In this document: positions 34,463 to 44,569 of the stretch, one piece after another
How the letters are laid out: every line of letters starts with the position of its first letter
Numbering within the stretch: position 1 is the first letter of the stretch
Assembly: GCF_040545335.1 (NCBI RefSeq)
Contig: NZ_JBEPLU010000001.1
Span: 1,178,001-1,242,000, forward strand
Source: Phenylobacterium koreense
GTDB lineage: Bacteria > Pseudomonadota > Alphaproteobacteria > Caulobacterales > Caulobacteraceae
DNA: 64,000 nucleotides
Reading direction: 5' to 3'
Translations under genes and position numbers: made by a program
Notes under the pieces: model-generated
Told to the model about the DNA's origin: nothing
Database searches by the model: none
Seen by the model: the letters and a program-made list of their open reading frames with translations, nothing else

Positions 34463-36630
34463 TGCAGCCTTGGATGGACAAGGCGCTGTCGGCGGACGAG
34501 CGGGCCAGGCTGCTGGTCGAGGCGCTGACCCTCGACGAGATGATCTCGCTGGTCCACGGGCCGATGCCGGCGATGCTGGACACCCCGCCGGGCGATGCGG
34601 CCATGGGCGCGGGCTACATTCCTGGCGTGCCGCGGGTGGGCATACCGCCCCTGAACGAGACCGACGCGAGCCTGGGGATCGCCAACCCCCGGAAGGTCCG
34701 GCCGGGAGACGGCGCGACGGGGTTGCCCTCCGGCCTGGCGCTGGCCTCCACATGGGATCCCGAACTCGCCTATCGGGCCGGGGCGATGGTCGGGTCCGAG
34801 GCGCGGGACAAGGGCTTCAACGTACTGCTGGGCGGCGGGGTCAACCTGACCCGAGAGCCGCGCTGCGGCCGCAATTTCGAGTACCTGGGCGAGGACCCGC
34901 TGCTGGCCGGGGTGCTGGCCGGCGAGGCGATCGCCGGGGCGCAATCGAACGACATCGTCTGCACGATCAAGCACTTCGCCCTGAACGACCAGGAGACCTG
35001 CCGGCACGTGGTCAACGCCGAGATCGACGAGGGAGCCCTGCGGGAGAGCGATCTGCTGGCTTTCCAGATCGCTATCGAGAGGGGCGATCCAGGCTCGGTC
35101 ATGTGCGCCTACAACCGGGTGAACGGCGAGTGGGCGGGCGAGAACGACTTCCTGCTGAACCAGGTGCTCAAGCGCGACTGGGACTACCGCGGCTGGGTAA
35201 TGAGCGACTGGGGCGCGGTGCATTCCACGGTCAAGGCGGCGCTGGCCGGCCTGGACCAGGAGAGCGGCGAGCAGCTCGACCGCGAGGTCTATTTCGGCGC
35301 AGCTCTGAAGGCCGCGGTTGAGCAGGGCGAAGTCCCGTTCGAGCGGTTGGCCGATATGGTCCACCGCATCCTGCGCAGCCTGATCGACAAGGGCGTGTTC
35401 GACCGCCCGGCCGAGCGGCGAGAGATCGACTACAAGGCCAATGGCGCCATCGCCCAGGCCGCGGCTGAGGCCGGGATCGTGATGCTGAAGAACGACGGCG
35501 CGCTGCCGATCGGAGAAGGCGTTCGAAAGATCGCGGTGATCGGCGCCCATGCGGACGTCGGGGTGTTGTCCGGCGGCGGGTCCTCGCAGGTGATCCCGGT
35601 CGGCGGAGCGGGGCTGGAACTCAAGGTGTCGATGGGGCCTTCCTCGGCCTTTTCGCAAGTCACCTACCATCCATCGGCGCCGCTGGCGGCCATTCAGGAG
35701 CGGGCGCAGAACCTGCAGGTGAGCTATAATCCGGGTACGGATCATAAGTCCGCCGCCGCGGCGGCGGCCGAGGCCGATCTCGCCATCGTCTTCGCCGACC
35801 AGTGGGCGACGGAGGCCGAGGACCTGCCAACGCTTTCGCTGCCGAACGGCCAGGACGAGCTGATCACGGCGGTGGCGGCGGTCAATCGCAAGATCGTCGT
35901 GGTGCTGGAGACCGGGACGCCGGTGCTCATGCCCTGGCTGGATCAGGTCTCCGCCGTGCTGCAGGCCTGGTATCCCGGCACGCGCGGCGGCGAGGCGATC
36001 GGGCGCATCCTGTTCGGCGTGACGAACCCCTCGGGTCGGCTGCCGATCAGCTTCCCGCGAGATGTGAGTGACCTGGTGCGGCCGGAGATCCCCAGCATGA
36101 TCTTCGGCCCGCCGGTGGAGGGAAAGACCTTGCCGACCAGCTTCGAAGGCGTGCAGCAGCACAAGGGGCGGTTCTCGGTTCCGCATCCGGAGGGGGCGGA
36201 CGTGGGCTATCGCTGGTTCGCCAAGACCGGGCGCAAGACGCTGTTCCCGTTCGGTTTCGGGCTTTCCTACACGAGCTTCTCGCATGGGCGGCCGACGGCG
36301 GAAGGCGGCGACGGCTTGAGCGTCAGCTTCGAGGTGACCAACACCGGCGCAGCGGCCGGGATCGACACGCCGCAGGTCTACGCGTTCGTCACCGGCGCGC
36401 ACGGCCAGGAGAGCCAGCGGCTTGTCGGCTGGACGCGAGTGGCGTTGGCGCCGGGCGAGACCAGGACCGTAAGCGTGACCGCCGACCCGCGGCTGCTGGC
36501 CAGTTACGACGCCGCCCTGCCCGGCTGGCGCGTGGACGAGGGCGAGATCGCCGTGGCGGTCGGGGCTTCGGCCGAGGCGCTGGGGCCGCGAGTGAAGGTG
36601 AGGTTGAAGGGGACGACGCTGAGGCCGTAG
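34462..36630 (+). CDS. Glycoside hydrolase family 3 beta-glucosidase-type protein
   Basis: 722 residues. (beta/alpha)8 domain at about 30-330 with the catalytic nucleophile Asp249 in GWVMSDWGA and the sugar-binding ENDRE-type pattern RNFEYLGEDPLLAG plus KHFALNDQE. A second sandwich domain (about 350-560) and a C-terminal fibronectin-III-like domain (about 620-720, LSVSFEVTNTGAAAGIDTPQVY) follow, the GH3 standard layout. No signal peptide is evident, so a cytoplasmic role on oligosaccharides or glycosides is suggested. The start overlaps the ligase stop by one base. Confidence 0.93.
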   Translation: MQPWMDKALSADERARLLVEALTLDEMISLVHGPMPAMLDTPPGDAAMGAGYIPGVPRVGIPPLNETDASLGIANPRKVRPGDGATGLPSGLALASTWDPELAYRAGAMVGSEARDKGFNVLLGGGVNLTREPRCGRNFEYLGEDPLLAGVLAGEAIAGAQSNDIVCTIKHFALNDQETCRHVVNAEIDEGALRESDLLAFQIAIERGDPGSVMCAYNRVNGEWAGENDFLLNQVLKRDWDYRGWVMSDWGAVHSTVKAALAGLDQESGEQLDREVYFGAALKAAVEQGEVPFERLADMVHRILRSLIDKGVFDRPAERREIDYKANGAIAQAAAEAGIVMLKNDGALPIGEGVRKIAVIGAHADVGVLSGGGSSQVIPVGGAGLELKVSMGPSSAFSQVTYHPSAPLAAIQERAQNLQVSYNPGTDHKSAAAAAAEADLAIVFADQWATEAEDLPTLSLPNGQDELITAVAAVNRKIVVVLETGTPVLMPWLDQVSAVLQAWYPGTRGGEAIGRILFGVTNPSGRLPISFPRDVSDLVRPEIPSMIFGPPVEGKTLPTSFEGVQQHKGRFSVPHPEGADVGYRWFAKTGRKTLFPFGFGLSYTSFSHGRPTAEGGDGLSVSFEVTNTGAAAGIDTPQVYAFVTGAHGQESQRLVGWTRVALAPGETRTVSVTADPRLLASYDAALPGWRVDEGEIAVAVGASAEALGPRVKVRLKGTTLRP

Positions 36631-36648
36631 CTCCTTTCCTCCCCTGCG

Positions 36649-36773
36649 GAGCGGGGGAGGCGGACCGGCGCAGCCGGTGGAGGGGGCAAGCCCCGAGCTC
36701 CGTGCGCGCCGCTCGCCCCCTCCACCACCCTATGGACGGTCCCCCTCCCCCATGAATGGGGGAGAAAATCGCA
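36649..36773. repeat. Hairpin cluster with GGTGGAGGGGGC inverted repeat
   Basis: GGTGGAGGGGGC (36676-36687) and GCCCCCTCCACC (36715-36726) are perfect inverted arms. Flanking hairpins are CTCCCC...GGGGGAG on the left and CTCCCCCAT/ATGGGGGAG on the right. This second intergenic repeat type looks partly shared with stretches near 25190-25250 and 5960-6030. Confidence 0.6.
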
Positions 36774-36870
36774 TATGCGCCTTGACGCCGAGGCTGAAAC
36801 CGCCTGGCGGCGGCTCCGTCTCGTCGCTTTGCGCCGAACCACCTCACCCAGCCGGGGAGGATCTAAGAGA

Positions 36871-37866
36871 TCAGCGGCGTTCGCTGTCGAGCATGGCCAT
36901 CTGCTCGGGATTGTAACGCTCGCCGGCCGCGGCGCCCTTGGGGACGATCGTTTCGAGTTCGGCCAGGTCGGCGGGCGTCAGGGTGAGGTCCAGGGCGCCG
37001 AGCGCCTCGGTCAGCCGGTCGGGGCGGCGGGCGCCGATCAGCGGAACGATGTCCTGCCCCTGGGCGGCGACCCAGGCGATGGCCAGTTGGGCCGGGGTCG
37101 CGCCGCGCGCGGCGGCGAAGGCCTTGAGCTTCTCGACGAGGCCCAGATTGTGCTCCAGGGCCTGACCCTGGAAGCGCGGGCTGTGGAGGCGGAAGTCGGT
37201 GGCCGCATCCTTGCCGCCCGACCAATGGCCGCTGATCAGGCCGCGGGAGAGCACGCCGTAGGCGGTGATCCCGATCCCCAGCTCGCGGCAGGTCTGCAAG
37301 ACGCCATCTTCGATGCCCCGCGAGATCAGGGAGTATTCGATCTGCAGGTCGCTGATCGGATGGACAGCGGCGGCGCGCCGCAGGGTCTCCGAGCCGACCT
37401 CGGATAGGCCGATGTGCCGGACGTAGCCTGCCTGCACCATCTCGGCGATGGCGCCGACCGTGTCCTCGATGGGGACGTTGGGGTCCAGGCGAGCCGGGCG
37501 GTAGATGTCGACATAGTCCGTGCCGAGGCGCTTGAGGCTGTAGGCCAGGGCGGTCTTCACGGCGACCGGCCGAGCGTCGAAGCCGAGCCAAGCGCCGTCG
37601 GGGCCGCGCTGGGCGCCGAACTTGACGCTGACGATCGCCTGGTCGCGCGGGACCTGGCGCAGGGCCTCGCCCACCAGCAGCTCGTTGTGGCCCATGCCGT
37701 AGAAGTCGCCGGTGTCGAGGAGAGTGATCCCGGCCTCGCGGGCGACGGCGAAGGTCGCCTGGGCGGCCTCGCGGTCAGCGGGGCCATAGAGGTCGGACAT
37801 GCCCATGCAGCCAAGGCCGAGGGCGGAAGAAACGGGGCCGGTGCGGCCAAGCTGGCGAGTGATCAT
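36871..37866 (-). CDS. Aldo/keto reductase with altered catalytic His
   Basis: 331 residues, (beta/alpha)8 NADPH enzyme. Asp and Tyr lie in DTGDFYGMGHNE, Lys in SVKFGAQ. Where most family members have His (YxQHRVD), this one has IYRPARLDP, so the tetrad His is replaced by Ala, as in some subfamilies. The tail DIVPLIGARRPDRL binds NADPH. Substrate unknown. The ATG at 37866 has GGAG upstream; the frame further upstream is the LysR promoter region and is rejected. Divergent from the LysR gene at 37960. Confidence 0.9.
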   Translation of the reverse strand: MITRQLGRTGPVSSALGLGCMGMSDLYGPADREAAQATFAVAREAGITLLDTGDFYGMGHNELLVGEALRQVPRDQAIVSVKFGAQRGPDGAWLGFDARPVAVKTALAYSLKRLGTDYVDIYRPARLDPNVPIEDTVGAIAEMVQAGYVRHIGLSEVGSETLRRAAAVHPISDLQIEYSLISRGIEDGVLQTCRELGIGITAYGVLSRGLISGHWSGGKDAATDFRLHSPRFQGQALEHNLGLVEKLKAFAAARGATPAQLAIAWVAAQGQDIVPLIGARRPDRLTEALGALDLTLTPADLAELETIVPKGAAAGERYNPEQMAMLDSERR

Positions 37867-37903
37867 GGCGGGTGCTCCTTCTGTTGACGCCAATCTAGGG
37901 CTG

Positions 37904-37932
37904 GCCCATTCATTGGATAATCCGCCCATTCA
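37904..37932. promoter_or_regulatory. Two 9-bp direct repeats between AKR and LysR genes
   Basis: GCCCATTCA occurs at 37904-37912 and 37924-37932, exactly 20 bp apart, that is two helical turns. They flank CCATTCATTGG, a partial dyad. This is a fitting site for the divergent LysR protein. Confidence 0.5.
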
Positions 37933-37959
37933 CCCACAGGCCGTCCGGAAATCCGCACA

Positions 37960-38862
37960 ATGCGAAATCTGAACCTGGCCGATCTGGAAGCCTTTGCCGC
38001 CGTCGCCCAGGAACGCAGCTTCCGCCGCGCCGCGCGTCTGCGCGGCGTGTCGGCCTCCACCCTGAGCCAGGCGGTCCGCGACCTGGAGGGCCAGCTTGGC
38101 GCGCGCCTGCTGAACCGCACGACCCGCAGCGTGCTGCCGACGGAGGCCGGGCAGAGGTTGCTGGAACGCCTGCTGCCGGCGCTGGGCGAGATCGGCGCGG
38201 CGGTGGAGGGCGTGCATGCCACGGGCGACGAGCCGGCGGGCCTGCTGCGCATCAATGCGCCGCTGCCGGCGATCGACCTGGTGCTGGCCCCGTTGGTGGC
38301 GCGCTTCCTCGAGCGCCATCCGCGCGTGCGGCTGGAGATCGTCAGCGAGTCCAGCCGCATCGACATCGTCGCCGGAGGGTTCGATGCGGGCGTCCGCTGG
38401 GAGGAGCATCTGGAGCAAGACATGATCGCCGTCCCCTTCGGGGGGACGCAGACCTATGCGCTGGTGGCCGCGCCGCAACTGATCGCGACCCACGGACGAC
38501 CGCAGCACCCGCGCGACCTGGCCGGCGCGCCCGCGATCCGCCAGCGGTTCAGCAGCGGGATCATGTTCCCATGGGAGTTCGAGAAAGCCGGCGAGATCGT
38601 TCGGATCGACCCTCCGCCGCGCCTTGTCTCCACCGACATCGCGCTGCAACGGCGGGCGGCGCTGGACGGCGTTGGGTTCTGGGCGGCTTTCGACGGCTAT
38701 GTGCGCGAGGACATCGCGGAGGGGCGGCTGGTGAGCCTGCTGGAGGACTGGCTGCCGAGCTTCCCCGGCCCGTCCCTCTACTATCCCAGCCGCCGCCATA
38801 CGCCTGCGCCGCTGCGGGCGTTCATCGACTTCATCCAGGCCGAGCGGCAGCGGCAGAGCTGA
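37960..38862 (+). CDS. LysR-family regulator divergent from the aldo/keto reductase
   Basis: 300 residues. The N-terminal HTH (LADLEAFAAVAQERSFRRAA, then SASTLSQAVRDLEGQLG) is followed by an effector domain. Pattern and context match LysR-type regulators beside aldo/keto reductase genes. Likely controls that gene and itself through the 93-bp gap. ATG at 37960 is natural (MRNLNLADLEAF). Confidence 0.9.
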   Translation: MRNLNLADLEAFAAVAQERSFRRAARLRGVSASTLSQAVRDLEGQLGARLLNRTTRSVLPTEAGQRLLERLLPALGEIGAAVEGVHATGDEPAGLLRINAPLPAIDLVLAPLVARFLERHPRVRLEIVSESSRIDIVAGGFDAGVRWEEHLEQDMIAVPFGGTQTYALVAAPQLIATHGRPQHPRDLAGAPAIRQRFSSGIMFPWEFEKAGEIVRIDPPPRLVSTDIALQRRAALDGVGFWAAFDGYVREDIAEGRLVSLLEDWLPSFPGPSLYYPSRRHTPAPLRAFIDFIQAERQRQS

Positions 38863-38894
38863 GCGCCGGCGAGGCCGACGCCCAGGCGGAGCGA

Positions 38895-40240
38895 CTAGCG
38901 CGGATAGGCGACCGGATAGGGCCCGGAGAGGTCCTTGTAGCGGTCGCGCAGCTCGATCTGGCGCGAGGTCAGGGGCTGGGCCTGGCCGCGGATCAGGACC
39001 GCGGTCGGCTGGGAGAGCGGTTCGAAGGGATCGCCGGTCCAGACCACGAGGTCGGCGTCCTTGCCCGGCTCCAGCGACCCGACCTGGTCGGCGACGCCGA
39101 AGATCCTGGCGGGGTTGATGGTCACCGCGGCCAGGGCCGCCTGGTAGGGCATGCCGTTGGCCACGGCGTTGCCGGCGTTGTAGCGCAGCTCGCGGATGCG
39201 GTGGGCGCCGCCGGTCCCTTCGAGCGCCACGGTCACCCCGGCGGCGGCGAGCTTGCCGGCGTTCTCCATGGTCGCGCCCAGGACCTGGAAGGTCTCGGGC
39301 CGGTCGCTGAGCGGGTCGAGGATGACCGGGACGCCGGCGGCGGCGATCTCCTGGGCGACCATCCAGCCTTCCTCGGCGCCGGAAAGGATCAGCTTCACCT
39401 TTTCCTCGCGGGCCAGCTTCAGGACCGCGCGGATGTCGGAGGCCTTGTGGACCCGGGCGATGATCGGCATGCGGCCCTCGACCACCGGGATCAGGGCGTC
39501 GAGGTCGGCCTTGGAGAGAGCCAGGTCGCGGACCCCGGCGCGCTCATAGGCGGCCTTGTTGCGCATGTAGTCGCGCACGTCGCGGAAGGCGGCCTTCAGC
39601 GCCACGATCTGGGCCCCGCGCGCGCCGCCGGCGACGCTGGCCCCGCCATCGCCGAAGGGCACGACCATGCCGACCTTGGGCTTGACCAGCGGGTCGGGCC
39701 CCTCGCCCAGGTGGATGACGGCGGCCTGGCCGGCGAACAGGGCCGCGGCTTCGGTCCCGCCGGTTCCGCCGGCCGTGAACACCTCCTCGCCGTCGTCGGC
39801 ATGGAAGCTGGCCCCGCCGCCGCCGGCCGAGATCGGAGTGACGATGGCGCGGGTGATGCCGCCCATGCGGGCCACCGGGATCAGGGTGGAGGCTGGATCA
39901 AGGCCGTACTGGACATCGAACGCCGCGCCGATGTCGGGATTTACCACGGTGAGGTCGTTGCCGACGGCATGGACCTCGACCGCGCCGAGCAAGGCGTTGG
40001 GCGCGACGAAGCCGGGGGTGACCACTCCACCCTTGGCGTCGATCACCTGGGCGCCGGCTGGAGCTGCGCCCGCGCCCACCGAGACGATCTTCCCGTCGCG
40101 AACGACGACAGTTCCCTGGGCGATCTCGCCCGCCGGTCCGGCGGTGAGGATGCGGGCATTGGTGATCGCCACGGTCTGGGCGAAGGCCGGAGCGGCGATG
40201 GCGGCGGCGAGCGCCGCGAGACTGACTGCAAGCTTGCGCA

Positions 40241-40241
<1 letters not shown>
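38895..40241 (-). CDS. Secreted amidohydrolase paralogue lacking metal ligands
   Basis: 448 residues with a signal peptide (cleavage near AFA-QTVAI). It has the amidohydrolase layout: beta-sandwich, GGVVTPGFV at residue 75, TIM barrel, and the closing GSLEPGKDADLVVWTGDPF. But the HxH motif, DAHSH in its neighbour, is APNAL here (residues 80-84), the second His region reads ILSGAEEGW, and the Asp is replaced in ALEGTGGAHR. So it should be inactive. The start shares one base with the stop of the upstream amidohydrolase (TGATG). Likely a structural partner of that enzyme. Confidence 0.88.
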
Positions 40242-41665
<1,424 letters not shown>

Positions 41666-41772
41666 AAGTGGTCCCCCGGCGCCTGATCCCGATAAACGAT
41701 AGGACGGAAACCGCATCGGCGGGAAGGGGGGACGGATTTTGTCGTCTTCGTCCGCGGCGCCCGCCTCCAGCT

Positions 41773-41897
41773 CGTCATCCTAGGCCTTGCGCCTAGGATC
41801 CCTTGGGCCGCTGGCATTGAGGCGGACGCGTTGGCGCTCGGTCTCGACGGCAGCAGGAGCCGAAAGAGAGGTCCTAGGCACAAGGCCTAGGATGACG
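41773..41897. repeat. Inverted-repeat element with CGTCATCCTAGG ends
   Basis: CGTCATCCTAGGCCTTG (41773-41789) and CAAGGCCTAGGATGACG (41881-41897) are a perfect 17-bp inverted pair, with inner GCCTAGGATC and GGTCCTAGG blocks. It is organised like the TGTCATCCCGG elements but has a different core. Confidence 0.75.
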
Positions 41898-41906
41898 ACG
41901 AGGTGG

Positions 41907-42395
41907 TCAGCAATCTCCCAGCCGCTCGGCGGTGACGCGGATGGTGGTTTCCTTCATGGCCGGGGTCGGGGCCGGGTCCATGACGGTGCGGCTTTCCATC
42001 ACGTAGCGGGTGTTGAAGTCGCCGGTGAAGCGGCTGTCGATGGTGGCCTTCATGCCGCCCGGATAGCTGCAGGCGGCGTGGGCGACGAAGTCGGCGCCTT
42101 CGCGGCGGAAGGTCTGTTCGGAGCAGGTGACGTCGGACTGCTGTTGGGCGGTCTGCATCTCCTTGAAGCTGGTCTTGGCGAGGCAGGTCTCGACCACCAG
42201 CGGCTGGGGCGCGGCGGCCAGCTCGGTGGTCATGCGCCACTTGCCGGGCTTGGGACCTTCGATGTCGGCCGCGGCGGTGGTCGCGGGCGCCGCCGGAGCC
42301 CGGGCCGTCTCGGCGGCGGGGGCGGCGGCGTCTTCCTTCTTCGAACAGGCGGCGGCCAGCAGGGCGGCCAAGGCCAGGCTCACGACGATGCGCAT
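41907..42395 (-). CDS. DUF3617-type lipoprotein
   Basis: 162 residues. The lipobox LLAAAC gives a Cys near residue 17 for envelope anchoring; an Ala/Pro linker follows. The domain has the DUF3617 pattern GKWRMTTEL then CLAKTSFKEM and four or more cysteines (CSEQ, CSYPGG). Function unknown; widespread in Caulobacteraceae. AGGGAGA precedes the ATG at 42395. Confidence 0.82.
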   Translation of the reverse strand: MRIVVSLALAALLAAACSKKEDAAAPAAETARAPAAPATTAAADIEGPKPGKWRMTTELAAAPQPLVVETCLAKTSFKEMQTAQQQSDVTCSEQTFRREGADFVAHAACSYPGGMKATIDSRFTGDFNTRYVMESRTVMDPAPTPAMKETTIRVTAERLGDC

Positions 42396-42508
42396 GCAAA
42401 TTCTCCCTGAACAGCTATGCGCCGCCACCTTAACGGGTGGTCCCGCCGATAGGGAACTGGCGATCCGCGCTTGCCATTCTTCAAACGCCCGTTCATCTGC
42501 ATGACGCC

Positions 42509-42985
42509 ATGTCCGATGACCTCACAGAAGTTCAGGCCGCCGTCATTCCCGACGGCTTCGTTATCAATCTCTGGCAGCGGGGGTTCGGCCGTACGGTCGG
42601 GCCGTTCTACTCCAAGCGCGATCCCGTCACCCAGGACGAGGTGATGGCCTTCCGCGTCGAGGAGCACCACGCCAACGGCATGAACAACTGCCATGGCGGC
42701 ATGCTGATGAGCTTCGCCGACATGGCCTGGGGGCGGGTGGTCTCCAACAAGCGCGAGGTCGGCTGGGTCACGGTCCGGCTGATGACCGACTTCCTGTCCG
42801 GCGCCCACATGGGCGACTGGGTCGAGGGGACCAGCGAGATCATCGGCGAGCAGGACGACCTGTTCACCGTGCGCGGGCGCATCTGGTGCGGTGACCGCAC
42901 GCTGCTGACCGGCACCGCCGTCTACAAGGGCATTCGCTCGATGTCGCGCAAGCCGGGCTATCGGGAAGCGCGGGGGGGCGCTTAG
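42509..42985 (+). CDS. PaaI-like hotdog thioesterase
   Basis: 158 residues. [23 protein letters not shown] is the family core (H-x-N-x-x-G-x-x-H-G-G), with the catalytic Asp in ADMAWG. Hydrolyses acyl-CoA; specificity unknown. Divergent from the DUF3617 gene and followed 3 bp later by the alpha/beta hydrolase at 42989, so the two are probably one operon. ATG at 42509 (MSDDLTEVQ) is the likely start. Confidence 0.88.
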   Translation: MSDDLTEVQAAVIPDGFVINLWQRGFGRTVGPFYSKRDPVTQDEVMAFRVEEHHANGMNNCHGGMLMSFADMAWGRVVSNKREVGWVTVRLMTDFLSGAHMGDWVEGTSEIIGEQDDLFTVRGRIWCGDRTLLTGTAVYKGIRSMSRKPGYREARGGA

Positions 42986-42988
42986 GAC

Positions 42989-44047
42989 ATGGCTATGGAT
43001 CCCGCGATCAAGGAAGGCGCGCCGGTCGGCTATTACGACGACGACCGCCCGGTCCACACCGCGCCCGGCGAACTGCCGCCGGAGGTCCAGGCCCCGCTGC
43101 TGCCGTTCCGCGGCCGCGAGCCCGACGCCCCGCAATGGTTCCTGGACGCCATCGCCGAGGAGCCGGAGCGCAGCCTCGTGGACTCCATGGGCAGCAAGCT
43201 CGAGCTGCTGACCTGGGGCGAGGTGGGCAAGCCCGGCCTGCTGCTGGTGCACGGCAATTCGGCCCACGCCGACTGGTGGAGCTTCATTGCGCCCTATCTG
43301 GCGGCGGACTTCCGCGTGGCCTCCATGTCGCTGGCCGGCATGGGCGCTTCGGAGTGGCGCCAGACCTACGCCTTCCAGGATTTCGCCGAGGACGCCGAGG
43401 CCTGCGCCCGGGCCGCGGGCCTCTATGAGGGCGGCAAGCCGATCTATGTGGGCCACTCGTTCGGCGGCTCGCAGGTGTTCTTCGCCGCGGCCGCGCACCC
43501 GGAGCGGATGCGCGCGGCGGTGCTGGTGGACGTCGGATTCGGCGGCCCGCCCCCGGACACCCCCGAGGGCAAGCGGATGGCCGAGGAGCAGCGCCAGCGG
43601 GTGCGCAACATTCCGACCGCCGATCGCGCCCAGCGGGTCTATCCGACCCTGGAAGCCGCACTGGCGCGCTTCCGGCTGATGCCGCCGCAGGTCGCGGGCA
43701 ACCTGTTCATCGCCGACTTCATCGCCCGCCGCTCGCTGAAGCGCGCGCCCCTGGAGGACGGAGTGGGCGAGGGCTGGACCTGGCGGTTCGACCCGAACAT
43801 GTGGAACAAGCTGGACCGCTCGGTGATGGAGGCCATGACCGCTGGCGGCAAGCCGAAGGTCGAGGTTCCGCTGGCGCACATCTATGGCGACCGCTCGGTG
43901 GTCATGACCCGCGGCGACGCGCACAGCCCGCTGCCGGCCGACACGCGGAAGATCGCCATTCCGGATTCGGCCCACCACGTGATGATCGACCAGCCGCTGG
44001 CGCTGGTGGCGGCCCTGCGCTCGCTGCTGAGCGTCTGGCCAGCCTGA
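42989..44047 (+). CDS. Alpha/beta-fold hydrolase
   Basis: 352 residues. LLLVHGNSAHADWW (oxyanion), nucleophile elbow VGHSFGGSQVFF and HIYGDRS/PDSAHHVMIDQP supply the Ser, Asp and His. A 60-residue N-terminal lead without signal peptide precedes the core, and a cap domain follows the nucleophile. Substrate unknown; operon with a thioesterase suggests acyl-ester or CoA-linked catabolism. Confidence 0.9.
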   Translation: MAMDPAIKEGAPVGYYDDDRPVHTAPGELPPEVQAPLLPFRGREPDAPQWFLDAIAEEPERSLVDSMGSKLELLTWGEVGKPGLLLVHGNSAHADWWSFIAPYLAADFRVASMSLAGMGASEWRQTYAFQDFAEDAEACARAAGLYEGGKPIYVGHSFGGSQVFFAAAAHPERMRAAVLVDVGFGGPPPDTPEGKRMAEEQRQRVRNIPTADRAQRVYPTLEAALARFRLMPPQVAGNLFIADFIARRSLKRAPLEDGVGEGWTWRFDPNMWNKLDRSVMEAMTAGGKPKVEVPLAHIYGDRSVVMTRGDAHSPLPADTRKIAIPDSAHHVMIDQPLALVAALRSLLSVWPA

Positions 44048-44126
44048 TCAAGACGAAAGCTTGAGGCGAGCCGGAGCTTCGTGTAGTCCGGCCATAACAT
44101 CCTTCGAAGAGAGAGACGCCAGGACC

Positions 44127-44360
44127 ATGGCTTCCGACTATCATCGCGGCGACATGGAAATCCAAGAGCAGGTCGCGACCTACCACCTGTTCGTGATGCT
44201 GGCGAAGTGGGGCTCGCTGGCCCTTGCCGCCCTGCTGGTCTTCCTGGTGCTGGTGTTCTGCACGCCGACCGGCTTCTTCGGCAGCCTGATCGTGGGCGCC
44301 GTGATCTCGGTGGCCGGCTGGTTCGTCCTGCGCGAACACGAGGGCGAAGCGGCCCACTAA
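44127..44360 (+). CDS. aa3-type cytochrome c oxidase subunit IV
   Basis: 77 residues. An N-terminal DYHRGDMEIQEQVATYHLF segment precedes two membrane helices (about 24-43, 48-68). This small subunit (COX4_pro_2) stabilises aa3 oxidase in alphaproteobacteria. It lies upstream of pntAA in several relatives. ATG 44127 follows AGGACC; a terminator is downstream, so it may be its own unit. Confidence 0.88.
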   Translation: MASDYHRGDMEIQEQVATYHLFVMLAKWGSLALAALLVFLVLVFCTPTGFFGSLIVGAVISVAGWFVLREHEGEAAH

Positions 44361-44384
44361 GGGCCCCTCTTTCGGAAATCGGAG

Positions 44385-44420
44385 AAAGGGCGGGCGCCGT
44401 GAGGCCCCGCCCTTTTTCTT
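44385..44420 (+). terminator. Intrinsic terminator after cox subunit IV
   Basis: AAAGGGCGGG (44385-44394) pairs with the downstream CCCGCCCTTT, followed by TTCTT. A GC-rich stem with T-run: a standard rho-independent terminator on the plus strand. Confidence 0.75.
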
Positions 44421-44466
44421 TCTGGCGGCCTGGACTCCCCCGCAGCGCCGCCAGGAACGCCGCCCA

Positions 44467-44482
44467 TCAAACATTCGTTTGA
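44467..44482. promoter_or_regulatory. TetR-operator-like palindrome upstream of pntAA
   Basis: TCAAACATTCGTTTGA has 6-bp arms around ATTC, 88 bp upstream of the pntAA start. A GAATC (GANTC methylation site) overlaps its right end at 44481-44485. No TetR gene is nearby. Confidence 0.45.
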
Positions 44483-44569
44483 ATCGGGGTCGGCGTTCGC
44501 TGGACAACGATCGGCGGCGGCTCTTATGGTCAGCTCAAGGTTCGAATTCGAGTTGGGGGAAGCGGGCGT

